Assembly (NCBI GenBank): GCA_003116975.1 | Contig: BGKB01000018.1 | Span: 558,001-622,000 of the forward strand | Direction: 5' to 3' | DNA: 64,000 nt | From: Aurantiochytrium sp. KH105 | Lineage: Eukaryota; Sar; Bigyra; Thraustochytrida; Thraustochytriidae | Position numbers and translations under genes: made by a program | Notes under the pieces: model-generated | Database searches by the model: none | Seen by the model: the letters and a program-made list of their open reading frames with translations, nothing else | Told to the model about the DNA's origin: nothing | In this document: positions 55,323 to 64,000 of the stretch, in pieces | Layout of the letters: each line of letters starts with the position of its first letter | Position numbering within the stretch: position 1 is the stretch's first letter

Positions 55323-57632
55323 ATGATCTCGAGCGGGGAGGCTGCGAGCAACGGGAGAGCCGTGAGCCCCCGCGATGACGGCGTGCGTCAGAGCGCGAGG
55401 GACGACGATCCTGAGAAGAATGGCCTTCGCCGGGAACGACGCCAGTCTCTGCTGGCGGAAGGATGGACGCCTTCCTGGGCGCGCAAGCTCGAGGTGGCCA
55501 ACGCCGGCAAGTCGGTGATTTCCATTTACGAAAACGTCTCTGACACCAAGCTGTACGAGCCTCAAAAGCTAGACAAGACCGCGATTAGCATCCAGCGCAT
55601 TTGTAGAGCATTTCTTGCACGTCGGCGCTTCCAGCGTGTCGTATCTCTTCGCAGCGCAGTGACCCGAAAATCGTTTGAGCACGCACTTGCGCAAGCTGCG
55701 GTGCAAAAGCAAGGATGCGGAGCACTCTTGTGGCACGCGCTCTTTTGCATTGTCGTCTTCAGCTTTGTATTCACAACGGGCATGCAAACAGACCCACCGG
55801 CGCGAAGTGTCGAGGCTGTCCTCAACGATGCGTTCACGCTGTCCGAAGACCTTGAGGTGACGAAAGCAACGGATGTGTATGACTACATTCGCGCCCTAGT
55901 TAGCAGGCTGCACTCTCCCGAGGCCAAGGTCCTTGCCAATATTTCGGACACATGCAGAGACTCGCTAGAAACATGCTCACCTTTTAGCGAGCCGCTTGAC
56001 TACGACTGCATTGCCATCTCGCGCGACTCTGGTTTTCTCGACTACAACAATCGTATCGTGTTCGGACTTTTCTTGCAGCAGTCGCGATATGAGATTGTAC
56101 CTTGCGCAGAGGGCGTTTTCAGTCTGTATGCTGAAGAGGTTCGGACGCAAGAATGCTTTCGCGAATTTTCGGGCGCGCAAACGTATGCAGTGCCAGAGAT
56201 TCTCGCGCCGGGAGGATCCTATCAATTGAATCATTCGCGGGTACTTGAGCCGGCGTACGAGTACTATGCTCAACAGTCTCCACCAGGATTCTGGACGCTT
56301 CTGGACGTGGGCGTCTTCAATTTTCCAGAAGAAAAGACAATGTGCGACGTCGATGAGCTAGAACTTGCCAAATGGATCGACCATTTGACGGCGTCCGTGT
56401 GTCTCATTCTACCTTTGCAGAATCGCAATGGGCGTGGCGTCTGGGCCACGCTAAGCCAATGTTTTTCCTTTGACACGGGCGGCAGGGCCACAGAGGAGCG
56501 CAGCATCTCCTCTGCGACACTGCTCGACGCCCAAGGATCGAAACCCCAGCTTGTGCTTTTGACAATTTACCTTTCCATGGTGCTATATAAAATGGGCGCG
56601 GCCCTCCAGGAAATGTGCTCCGCAAGTATGCGTAGCAGACGAATGCCTCGCACGAGCCAATGTCTTCGCTTCGCGCTCTTTATTGCACACCTCGTGGGAA
56701 TTGGAGTTTTTATCTCGGCCCTCGTCCAGTCCGAGGCGCTACTCGGTTCGAGTCTCGAAATTCAGGAACGTCAGCTCGAGGACCTTGATGGACTCTGGCA
56801 AATGTTGAATTCCTTTGCAGAAGTTCTGAGCATGTTGTCGCTGTATGAGTCGCTTTTGGCCCTCATTCTGCTCGTCATGACAGCGCAGACTGTGCTACTC
56901 TTGGACTTTCACCCGCGACTGGGATTCATCTCAAAGACGCTTCAGGTCGCGGTGCAGGATCTCTCCCTGTTCGTCGTCGTGTACGTGCTCGTGGTTCTCT
57001 TGTACGGGATGATTGGCTCTGTGCTGCTGGGCAACGATGCGGATGCCTTTGCTTCGTTGTCAATTTCGATGATTTCGTTGTTTTTCGTATCCCTCGGTCA
57101 GTTTGATCTCGTGCTCGACGCGGTGCCGTCTTCTGCGTTGTCCTCGTCGGCCTTGTTGCTTTACTGGGTATACTTTCTGAGTTACATTGCAGTCACGAGC
57201 ATCATTATGTTCAATCTACTTCTCTCTCTGATTATTGAAGCTTTTCTCAAGATTGACGAGCAAACAAAGAAGAGGCACGTGATTGAGTTTTCTATTTTGG
57301 AAACGAGCCGAATTTACGCCGAGTGGACATGGTTTGATCTTGTGCACTGGCACCTTCCTCGCGCGAGGCGCCAGTGGCGCAGGACTCAGCCGCGAGGCAA
57401 TGCAGTAGAGAGTCACATGGTACCTTCTAGGTTGACTCGAGTGCCGATGCGATTGGACGAGTTTACACGAAATCTCTTGGCTCGTCTTCCTTGGGAGGAG
57501 GAGAGCTATCGTCTGCGCATGGAGCTTTCAGGTATTTTTTCATCACGCATTGTAGATCGCCTCATTGCGAACATGCAACTTTATTCGCAGTCTAGACGCA
57601 TGAAGTCGTTGAAGCGCGAGTCTACGGAATAG
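55323..57632 (+). CDS. Polycystin/TRP-like cation channel with IQ motif
   Basis: A 769-residue protein. An IQ motif (I-S-I-Q-R-I-C-R-A-F-L-A-R-R) lies at about 87-105, ahead of the first helix at about 133-152. A large Cys-containing extracytoplasmic loop of about 260 residues follows. Helices then cluster at about 415-435, 455-480 and 500-665, including D-F-H-P-R-L-G-F-I before a helix as in PKD2-like channels. The pore region reads S-I-S-M-I-S-L-F-F-V-S-L-G-Q-F-D. The last helix is I-I-M-F-N-L-L-L-S-L-I-I-E-A-F. Polycystins and TRPMLs share this plan. The missing acidic filter residue (see findings) and weak similarity make the subfamily uncertain. The ATG at 55323 is chosen because upstream codons overlap TRPML coding sequence and low-complexity DNA. 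Confidence 0.8.
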   Translation: MISSGEAASNGRAVSPRDDGVRQSARDDDPEKNGLRRERRQSLLAEGWTPSWARKLEVANAGKSVISIYENVSDTKLYEPQKLDKTAISIQRICRAFLARRRFQRVVSLRSAVTRKSFEHALAQAAVQKQGCGALLWHALFCIVVFSFVFTTGMQTDPPARSVEAVLNDAFTLSEDLEVTKATDVYDYIRALVSRLHSPEAKVLANISDTCRDSLETCSPFSEPLDYDCIAISRDSGFLDYNNRIVFGLFLQQSRYEIVPCAEGVFSLYAEEVRTQECFREFSGAQTYAVPEILAPGGSYQLNHSRVLEPAYEYYAQQSPPGFWTLLDVGVFNFPEEKTMCDVDELELAKWIDHLTASVCLILPLQNRNGRGVWATLSQCFSFDTGGRATEERSISSATLLDAQGSKPQLVLLTIYLSMVLYKMGAALQEMCSASMRSRRMPRTSQCLRFALFIAHLVGIGVFISALVQSEALLGSSLEIQERQLEDLDGLWQMLNSFAEVLSMLSLYESLLALILLVMTAQTVLLLDFHPRLGFISKTLQVAVQDLSLFVVVYVLVVLLYGMIGSVLLGNDADAFASLSISMISLFFVSLGQFDLVLDAVPSSALSSSALLLYWVYFLSYIAVTSIIMFNLLLSLIIEAFLKIDEQTKKRHVIEFSILETSRIYAEWTWFDLVHWHLPRARRQWRRTQPRGNAVESHMVPSRLTRVPMRLDEFTRNLLARLPWEEESYRLRMELSGIFSSRIVDRLIANMQLYSQSRRMKSLKRESTE

Positions 57633-58420
57633 TCAGTCACAAGGAATCCATTACTGTGATGAAGGACTCACAAGAGACCGAGCGCGCATCCTCCGAATAC
57701 TTTAGAATATACGTATTAGGAGAAGGTTGCGCGAGTAAGGCTGTCTGCATGGCCGGCAAGCACCGATGTGGAGTGCGCTGTGTTTGGCGTCGCCGCAACA
57801 AGTCCAACGCTGCGAGGAGCCCTGGGCTTGTTATTTTTGCAGCCTCGAAAGGAGGAGAGTTTGCGATCAGGTCCTCGCAGACTCCAATGGTTCTATGGGT
57901 AAGGGTACTGTATCGCTCTGGCGACAACGAGAAACAAGTGCCGAATAGTGTTGCTTTTTGTCTTTTCCCCCCAAGAGTAATGCAACTTTTGAAACGATTT
58001 GAGAACAACGAAGTCATTCAAGAAATGAAGCAAGAGACATTGGGGTCTGATTTGGGACGTTTGGCCGCCGTTCAGATGAATACATGGCGCAAAAAAAGCT
58101 CAGACAAATGGCTATCGTTGGAATGAAAATACAAATACTACCTACAAATGTCCAAAGTCACCTCATGTGGCTGGCCGCAGATCTTGACGATGCTCCCGGC
58201 CAGCTTTCATAGGCAAGCAGAAGCTGTTGATGATGAAAAGACATCACCCTCCTCATGCGGAACTTGGTGGATAGATTGTAATCTGAGTATTCTGATGCTA
58301 GCAAAACGGTTAAAATTAGACATGTGCAGGACGCTGTGGGTAAGTTAGATTTTTTGGGGGGACGTGTTGAAAGAGAGAAAAAAGCGTCATCCTTGGTTGC
58401 ACATAACCGGGCTGTAATTC
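57633..58420. other. Convergent region after the polycystin-like gene
   Basis: It holds the doubtful 155-codon frame above, then AT-richer sequence at 58120-58400 fitting the transcript ends of two converging genes. Nothing else is supported. Confidence 0.4.
57659..58126 (+). CDS. Possible small hypothetical protein downstream of the polycystin-like gene
   Basis: A 155-codon ATG-to-stop frame beginning 27 bases after the channel gene's stop, in another frame. The second half (about residues 60-155) has mixed, protein-like composition with an amphipathic stretch around L-L-K-R-F-E-N-N. No domain is recognised. It may be real, a skipped downstream exon, or just 3' UTR. The very short spacing argues against an independent gene. 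Confidence 0.22.
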   Translation: MKDSQETERASSEYFRIYVLGEGCASKAVCMAGKHRCGVRCVWRRRNKSNAARSPGLVIFAASKGGEFAIRSSQTPMVLWVRVLYRSGDNEKQVPNSVAFCLFPPRVMQLLKRFENNEVIQEMKQETLGSDLGRLAAVQMNTWRKKSSDKWLSLE

Positions 58421-61006
58421 TTAGATACGCGAGTAAGAGCGCGCATCAGCGGTCTGGCGGTAGATGAGAGCCGCAGAGCCGAGAATGAGGCCACCGACAG
58501 AGAAGGCGACAAAGTTGGAGCGCGCGACCTCTACGGGGAGCTCCATCATGGAGACGAGAGACATGGAGGAAGTGCTGTGGAGAGCGTCATCGTCGTCGGT
58601 GTCGGTGGCGTTGCCCTTGGCCTCCTTGGCCAGTTGCGAAGCGGCAGCGCGCACTTGGGCTACCGCTGCAAGAAGCTTATGGGCAAGAAGCTCGGCCTCG
58701 TCAGCAGCCTTGAGGGAAGCTTCGTTGGCCTTCTCGGCGACGTTGTGGGCAGCCTTGTTGACTGCGTCAATGTCAATGGGGCCCATGTCAGCGTCGGCGC
58801 CGCCGCCGCCGCCGGCTCCCATGGCGCCACCAGCGTACGAGGAGTACCCAGCGTCGCTGCTGCTGTCGTCATCGCTGGAATCAACGTTCTCGACGGAAGG
58901 GCGATCCATGGCATAGTGCTCGACATTGGTGCCGTTCTTGCAAATGTTTGGCAAACCATACGTCTTGCCGTAAAAGGTGAGCGAGATGTGCTCCTGGTGA
59001 ACGCACTCGAGATCATCCTTGCACTCGCCAAAGTCCATGCTACCGAGGTTCCAGATACCGCAGGGTCCGTTGAGACCACCGGGCGTGGTGACGGGCATTT
59101 CCTTGGAGGTGAGTGCGCGGGCATTCAACATGCGCCGCTTGGGCTTCTTGACGCACTTTCCGGGGGCAAAAGAGGTGAAGAGGGGGTGGGTCTCACAGTG
59201 AAAGCCCTTTTTGCAGGCACCAAAGTCCTTGTAGGGCGTCACGCCGCAAGGTGCACCGTCGCTGCCCGAGTCCTTTTTGTCGGTGGAAGTGGTGTTGGTC
59301 GAGTTAGCACCGTTAGCAGGCACGGTCATGTTGAGGGCAGGGATTTGCATGGTCTTGTCATCGCCCTTTTTAGAGTCCGACGAGCCCTTGGGGATAAACT
59401 TTTGCCAGTCGAAGCCGCCTCCGGCGCCGCCAGCACCACCAGCACCAGTGCCGGCATTCGCGGCAGCGGCCATGTTGGCAAGCTTCTGACCGGTGAATTT
59501 GGAGTAGTCAAAGGAGGCCATGGAGCCGGACGAGTCAGAGGAGGAGGAAGACCTCATGTTGACCATCTTGGAGCCGCCGGGCATGAACTTTTGGTAGTCA
59601 AAGCCGCCCCCGGCGCCGCCAGAGCCGCCGGTGCCTGCGCTGCCCGAGGCCTTGGACTTGCCGCTCTTGTCACTGCTGCTGCCGCTGCTGCTGCTACCGC
59701 CGGGAATGAACTTTTGGTAGTCAAAACCGCCGCCGGCGCCGCCAGCGCCGCCAGTCGATGCACCGGCAGAGACAGAGTGCTTGGTCTCGTTGGAGGATGC
59801 GCGAAGGTTGACGGTCTTGGACGAGTCCTTGCTGCCGGGCACGTACTTTTGGTAGTCGAAGCCGGCGCCACCGGAGCTCGGCGAGGACGAATCGGACTTG
59901 TCGCTCTTGCTCTTCTTCTTCTTGTCATCGTCTTTGCTGCCAGGGACGTATTTTTGGTAGTCAAAGCCACCGCCGGCGCCACCTGCGCCGCCCGTGCTTG
60001 CGCCTGCGCTGGCGCTGTCGTCCTTCTTCTTCTTCATGTTGACAGTCTTGGAGGAGTCCTTGCTGCCAGGAATGTACTTTTGGTAGTCGAAGCCACCGCC
60101 AGCACCGCCGGAGCCGCCCGTACCCGCGCCAGCGCTAGCGCTGGTGCTGTCGTCGTCCTTCTTTTTCATGTTGACAGTCTTGGAGGAGTCCTTGCTGCCA
60201 GGGACGTACTTTTGGTAATCAAAGCCAGCGCCAGCGCCGCCGGCGCCGCCGGTCGAGGCACTACCCGAGGCCTTGCTGTCGCTCTTTTTGGAGTCGCCGT
60301 TGGGCGATCCAGAGGCACCCTTCATGTACCCCTTGTAGAACTTGTCGTAGTCGCCTGCGGCAGACGCACCTCCGGCACCGGATGCGCCTGCGCCGCCGGC
60401 GCCGCTGGTCTTGGCCTTCATGTTGACGAAGTGGGCAGTGGCGTTTGCGATGACGTCGTGGCTCTTTTGCTTGAGATCATCCATGTTCTTGCTGGCGCGG
60501 TCCTTGGCGTCGCTGGCGGCGTCGCTGGCGCGGTCCTTGGCATCGGAGGCTTGATCGGCCTTTTTGTCCTTTTCGTCTTTGATCTTTTGGGCAATGTCCT
60601 TGGCCTTATCGGAGGCCTTGTCGATGGCTTTGTTGACGTTATCCTTGGCCTTGCCGGCTGCGTTCTTGACTGCGTGGGACGCGTTTGCGATGGCCTGGCT
60701 GGCGGACTCGAGGTCGAGGGACATGGCGACGGCGTGGTTCACGCAGTCTTCAATGACGAGGTGGGCGACGTAGGCGGCCTCCTTGGCGGTCATGTTGGTC
60801 CTGCCGGCGGGCACGCAGTGGTGCGCCTCGTTGCAGACGAGGTCTCCGCAGCACTCCTCCGAGGACTCGCACTTGTCCGCGCCGGTGGCGGGGGACCCGG
60901 GCGGGCCGGACGCGTACACGGGCAGCACGCAGGGCCTCGCCTCTGCCGTCGCGAGCACGGCCAGGGCGGCGAGGAGGCCCATCACGGGCGCCTTCATCGC
61001 GGTCAT
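58421..61006 (-). CDS. Secreted, membrane-tethered protein with FDYQKYVPG repeats and Cys-rich modules
   Basis: An 861-residue protein. A signal peptide spans about 1-23. A first Cys-rich module (residues about 25-65, including C-E-S-S-E-E-C-C-G-D-L-V-C) resembles colipase/dickkopf-type knots. Residues about 75-195 form a charged Ala/Lys/Asp helix like LEA or apolipoprotein repeats. Residues about 215-535 contain nine copies of an aromatic motif, G-F-D-Y-Q-K-Y-V-P-G and variants, separated by Gly/Ala/Ser-rich and Lys/Asp/Ser-rich linkers. A second and third Cys-rich stretch follow (P-C-G-V...C-K-K-G-F-H-C; P-C-G-I...C-K-D-D-L-E-C). After another Ala-rich helix, one hydrophobic segment near residues 832-850 and a short basic tail end the protein. 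I do not recognise the family. Extracellular network or surface role is inferred. Confidence 0.85.
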   Translation of the reverse strand: MTAMKAPVMGLLAALAVLATAEARPCVLPVYASGPPGSPATGADKCESSEECCGDLVCNEAHHCVPAGRTNMTAKEAAYVAHLVIEDCVNHAVAMSLDLESASQAIANASHAVKNAAGKAKDNVNKAIDKASDKAKDIAQKIKDEKDKKADQASDAKDRASDAASDAKDRASKNMDDLKQKSHDVIANATAHFVNMKAKTSGAGGAGASGAGGASAAGDYDKFYKGYMKGASGSPNGDSKKSDSKASGSASTGGAGGAGAGFDYQKYVPGSKDSSKTVNMKKKDDDSTSASAGAGTGGSGGAGGGFDYQKYIPGSKDSSKTVNMKKKKDDSASAGASTGGAGGAGGGFDYQKYVPGSKDDDKKKKSKSDKSDSSSPSSGGAGFDYQKYVPGSKDSSKTVNLRASSNETKHSVSAGASTGGAGGAGGGFDYQKFIPGGSSSSGSSSDKSGKSKASGSAGTGGSGGAGGGFDYQKFMPGGSKMVNMRSSSSSDSSGSMASFDYSKFTGQKLANMAAAANAGTGAGGAGGAGGGFDWQKFIPKGSSDSKKGDDKTMQIPALNMTVPANGANSTNTTSTDKKDSGSDGAPCGVTPYKDFGACKKGFHCETHPLFTSFAPGKCVKKPKRRMLNARALTSKEMPVTTPGGLNGPCGIWNLGSMDFGECKDDLECVHQEHISLTFYGKTYGLPNICKNGTNVEHYAMDRPSVENVDSSDDDSSSDAGYSSYAGGAMGAGGGGGADADMGPIDIDAVNKAAHNVAEKANEASLKAADEAELLAHKLLAAVAQVRAAASQLAKEAKGNATDTDDDDALHSTSSMSLVSMMELPVEVARSNFVAFSVGGLILGSAALIYRQTADARSYSRI
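59400..60360 (-). repeat. Nine-copy FDYQKYVPG protein repeat block
   Basis: Motif copies lie near 60340 (D-Y-D-K-F-Y-K-G-Y), 60210, 60080, 59950, 59850, 59710, 59590, 59500 (F-D-Y-S-K-F) and 59405 (F-D-W-Q-K-F-I-P-K). Several copies share the following S-K-D-S-S-K-T-V-N-M-K-K-K and the preceding G-G-A-G-G-G, so the full unit is about 35-45 residues. Outer copies are more degenerate, the central ones nearly identical. Confidence 0.9.
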
Positions 61007-62640
61007 GATTCTCCTGCCTGCTTCTTGCCTCAGAGAGCGAGGCGGCGGTCCCTCGTCAGGATACCGTTCACGCTCGCTCGACTCCGAGCTCGCGCCGCGC
61101 GCGCGGGCGGGCGCGACGTGCGCAGAGGGCGCGCGCGAGGGCGCGTGCGCGTGCGCGCGGGCGGGCGCGAGGGCGGGCGCGCGAGGGGGGAGGGCGTGCG
61201 CGAGGGCGGCGAGCGACGGGCCGCTGCTAACGCCGCTGCGCTTCTCAATCGGGTTCTGAGCGCCGTCCTCTCCTCCCCTCTCCTCTCCTTGCTTCTCTCC
61301 CTCCCTCCCTCCCTCCCTGCTTCCCTCCTTCTTCTTCTTCCTTTCTTTCTTCCCCCCCCCCCTCCCTTCCTCTGCTTCGTAGCAGGGACTCATCGCCGCC
61401 AGTCTTGTCTGGCCCCCGCAGCGTAGTGGAGGCGCTCACGCTGCCTCTGGAGCAAAGATACCGGCGGAGCGTGGGGAGAAGCCGCGGCGCCACTGCGACC
61501 TACTGGCCCCCTCACAGGACCGCGTGCGGGGACTGGCCGCCACTGGCGAGCTGGGCGCGCGGCGGGTGCCGAAGAACGCCCGGCTCGAAAGAGAGAACGC
61601 CTGCCGGAACGAATTCGATCAAGCGAAGCCTGCGAATGGTATGATAGCGCTAGGCTTCTTGCACAGGGAGAATATGAAGGCTCGGCTGCGCTTCTGGAGT
61701 GGAGGCTCGGGATGACTGCTGCGACAATAGAGGCAGGCGGCTGGCCAGCCTCGTGAGGGCGAAGGAGGCCATGTTTCCTTGCTTGCTTGCGGCCAGCAGC
61801 GCTCGAGGCATCTCGAGAGCGTTTTCCTTCGCCGTGTACCTTTTTCACAGCCAAGTTGCGTTGGCTGGCATCTGTTTCATTTTGGTTCAAGGGATCAGGT
61901 CATGGGCGCCAAGGCGTGTGTGGTTCGCCTCGCTTGTAACGCCCGGCCAGCGGCCGGCATCGCCGAGTGGCGGGTAAGAAAACACTCCAGGCAGGCCATT
62001 CGACTTTGCCGGTGATGAAGAAAACGCAGGTCCGTGTGTCTGTCACTCCACGAAAACTTGAGAGAAAAGAAAACGAGCCAGCCCGCTCCTGAACAACGAG
62101 CGCCGTTGTCAGCGCGGCGCCACGAAGAGCCTCCAGGGCTTCGCGTTTTCTTTCCCGCGTCCTCCCCTCGAAGCCTGCCTCCGCGCGACGTTGGCGATGC
62201 GAGCTGCCGCTGGCCATCGTGGCGGGCTGTTTCCCCATGCCATCACTTTTTATCTTTTCTTTTTTCCCCTAATCAAATCTCCTGCCGGTGCGGCCCGCTC
62301 CCCACAGCCGCGTGTCTATCCATCGGCGTAGAACCTCGCGCGCGGCGGCCGTTGTGAGGACGCCGCCACTGGGCCCAAGTTTCCGCGGCGGCCGCGGTGC
62401 GGGGGCCGCGGCGCCCACGCAGGCGGCCAGCGGGGACGCGCGCCGGGCGTCCCGCCGCCACGAACCGCCGCGCCGCAGCCACCGAGATCTTCCGCCCTCC
62501 CTCCTTGCCTGCCGCCATCGCGACCGCGACCGCGGCTGCAAGGCCGAGGCAGCCCACCCAGGCCAGCCAAGCCCGGCCTCCGCGAGGCGAGGCGAGGCGA
62601 GGCGAGCCCGGGAGAGCGTGGCGAGCGAATGCGTCCCGAG

Positions 62641-62672
62641 GATGGATGGATGGACGGATGGACGGATGGATG
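62641..62672 (+). repeat. ATGG/ACGG microsatellite
   Basis: About eight GATG/GACG units, followed after a short gap by GCGAT-type units to about 62720. Confidence 0.85.
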
Positions 62673-63068
62673 TTTCAATGGTTTCAATGCAATGCGATGC
62701 GATGCGATGTAATGCAAATCAGTCCCACTCGGTTTTCGCACTGTTTATCACCCAACCTGATTGGTTTCGAAAAGGCCCGAGTTGAAGGCATTGTCTATCT
62801 CCAGCAAACAACTTGACGGCCAGCCCCAAGCAAGGTGTCGAGTGCTGACGACCAGCCAGCCAAGCATTCTTCGCCGGGGCCACCAATGCGAGATCAACTT
62901 TTCGATCCATCGGCGGCGATGTCGCTCCTCTCTCGGTCCATCGGCGATCGATCAACCGACTCCGCCTTCCGCGCTGCCTGCCAGCCTGAGGTATGTTTGG
63001 AAGAGACGCGCGCAAGAAAAACTCGCGCAAGGAGAACTCGACAGGCGACGGTGCAATCACTCACACGT

Positions 63069-63113
63069 CAATCAAACAATCAATCAATCCATCAATCGAT
63101 CAATCAATCAATC
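63069..63113 (+). repeat. CAAT/ATCA microsatellite
   Basis: Around eleven imperfect AATC units, an AT-rich island inside GC-rich DNA. Confidence 0.85.
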
Positions 63114-63523
63114 GCTGCTGCAGTGTGGACGGAGCCTGGCCCAACCGTCATCACCGGTGCGGCCCTCGCCTCCCGCGTTCGAGCGAACCGCGCGGCTGCC
63201 GCTGCCGCTCCTGCTGCTGCTGCTCCGTCTGGCCGCCGTGCAGAATTGGCGCCCAGCGCGGCAGTCGGGCTGGCGACGGGCCTCTCCGCGACGCAAGGCA
63301 TGTCGCGGCACGGCACGGCATGGCGCGGCATGGCGCAGCGTCGCGAGGCGAGGCGAGGCACGGCTGCTGCCTCTGCGGCAGGGGCGAAGAGGGCGGGATC
63401 CGCACCGCGCCTCCTGCCCGCGACCGTTGGGCGCCACAGTGGCGTCGCAGTGTAGAGAGAGAGAGGGAAAAACCAAAGAAGGAAGGAAAGAAGACGCGGA
63501 CGAGTTTGGACGACGGCCTGTAC

Positions 63524-63575
63524 CCCCTCCCTCCCTCGCTCCCTCGCTCCCTCGCTCGCTCGCTCGCTCCCTCTC
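63524..63575 (+). repeat. CTCC/CTCG tetranucleotide tract
   Basis: Tandem CTCC and CTCG units, followed 15 bases later by the ACGC run at 63590-63630. The pair forms a compound microsatellite. Confidence 0.85.
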
Positions 63576-63589
63576 CTCGCCCTGGCCGT

Positions 63590-63630
63590 ACGCACGCACG
63601 CACGCACGCACGCATACACGCACGCGCGCA
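63590..63630 (+). repeat. ACGC microsatellite
   Basis: About ten ACGC units with one ATAC interruption. It is the third copy of the same unit in this window. Confidence 0.85.
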
Positions 63631-64000
63631 CGTCTCCAGCCGGTCGTCGCAGCCGCCTGCGCCCGAGTGGCCTGCGTGCGGCCACTGTCCGCTGGCTGTA
63701 CAGACTCTTGGCGCGGTAGATGCGCATCGAGCCACCGGCCACAGTGGACCCGTAACGGCTCCAGGAGCTCGTCGCGCCGCGTCCCAGTCCCAGTCCCGGC
63801 GCAGAGCAAGAGCAAGAGCGCCGACCGGCGCCGCCAACAACCACGCACCACCAGCCAACCGACCGCGCCTGCGCCGGGACGCGCTGCCAGCGCGGCCAAC
63901 GTCCCTTTTGGCGCCCTGGCCGCCAGCAGCCGCCGCGCCCGCCGCGAAGACGAGCGGCGCCAACCGCCGAGAGCGCGAAGAAAGACGCTGCCGGACCGGC

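Larger units (their letters stand above)
61007..64000. other. 3-kb GC-rich, microsatellite-rich region without supportable genes
   Basis: The first 200 bases are the promoter side of the FDYQKYVPG gene. A pyrimidine tract lies at 61260-61372, ATGG units at 62641-62672, CAAT/ATCA units at 63069-63113, CTCG/CTCC units at 63524-63575 and ACGC units at 63590-63630. Reading frames of up to 270 codons exist on both strands but have Arg/Ala/Ser/Pro composition and mutual overlap typical of non-coding GC-rich DNA. It probably includes a promoter for a gene beyond the right edge. Confidence 0.5.

Noticed and set aside
58577-61426. Plus-strand open frame of about 949 codons antisense to the FDYQKYVPG gene
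   Set aside because: Its Val/Gly/Ala-rich translation mirrors the opposite strand's repeats. It has no domains, and the minus-strand reading has a signal peptide, Cys modules and a membrane anchor.
63104-63963. Three mutually overlapping minus-strand frames of 246-270 codons near the right edge
   Set aside because: All three frames are open at once over microsatellites and code for Arg/Ala/Ser-rich noise; no domain.

Overview
The window looks like nuclear DNA of a gene-dense, intron-poor protist. The best guess is a stramenopile of the thraustochytrid/labyrinthulomycete type. This is an inference from gene content and style: long GC-rich single-exon genes, GT-AG introns in one gene only, CAG-encoded polyglutamine, a CFAP299 orthologue (so a flagellate stage), TRPML- and polycystin-like channels, and a giant secreted FnIII/PA14/filamin-like protein. 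There are no operons, Shine-Dalgarno sites, rRNAs, CRISPR arrays or mobile elements. I found no convincing tRNA by eye.

Layout. Positions 1-22950 (minus strand) are one uninterrupted reading frame of 7650 codons. It begins with a signal peptide and runs off the left edge without a stop. Its product is built from about sixteen fibronectin type III modules, three PA14 domains, filamin/Ig-like segments and about 36 copies of a roughly 80-100 residue repeat. In many places the repeat sits inside an FnIII fold. From 22951 to 40340 come a promoter region, a theta-like glutathione S-transferase, an OTU-type deubiquitinase, a BART-domain protein, a PP2C phosphatase, a SUEL-lectin/SLC10-like fusion, a membrane-anchored pepsin-like protease, a MGRN1/LUL-like RING ligase, a coiled-coil protein, a membrane-anchored acylphosphatase and a long-form GAPDH. 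A 2.4-kb simple-sequence-rich divergent promoter follows. Then come an MFS transporter, a TPR-IQ-polyQ-LRR protein and a thioredoxin.

Positions 49660-57632 hold two head-to-head pairs: a spliced calaxin/calcineurin-B-like EF-hand gene with CFAP299, and a TRPML channel with a polycystin-like channel. This looks like a Ca2+/flagellum neighbourhood. Positions 58421-61006 (minus) encode a secreted, Gly/Ser/Lys-rich protein with a C-terminal membrane anchor and nine copies of an FDYQKYVPG-like motif. The last 3 kb (61007-64000) is GC-rich, full of microsatellites, and has no gene I can support.

The two proteins most likely to represent undescribed biology are the giant nested-domain adhesin-like protein at the left end and the FDYQKYVPG-repeat protein near the right end. 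Both carry secretory signals and are candidates for surface or extracellular-matrix assembly. Domain calls come from reading the translation by eye; no database search was run.
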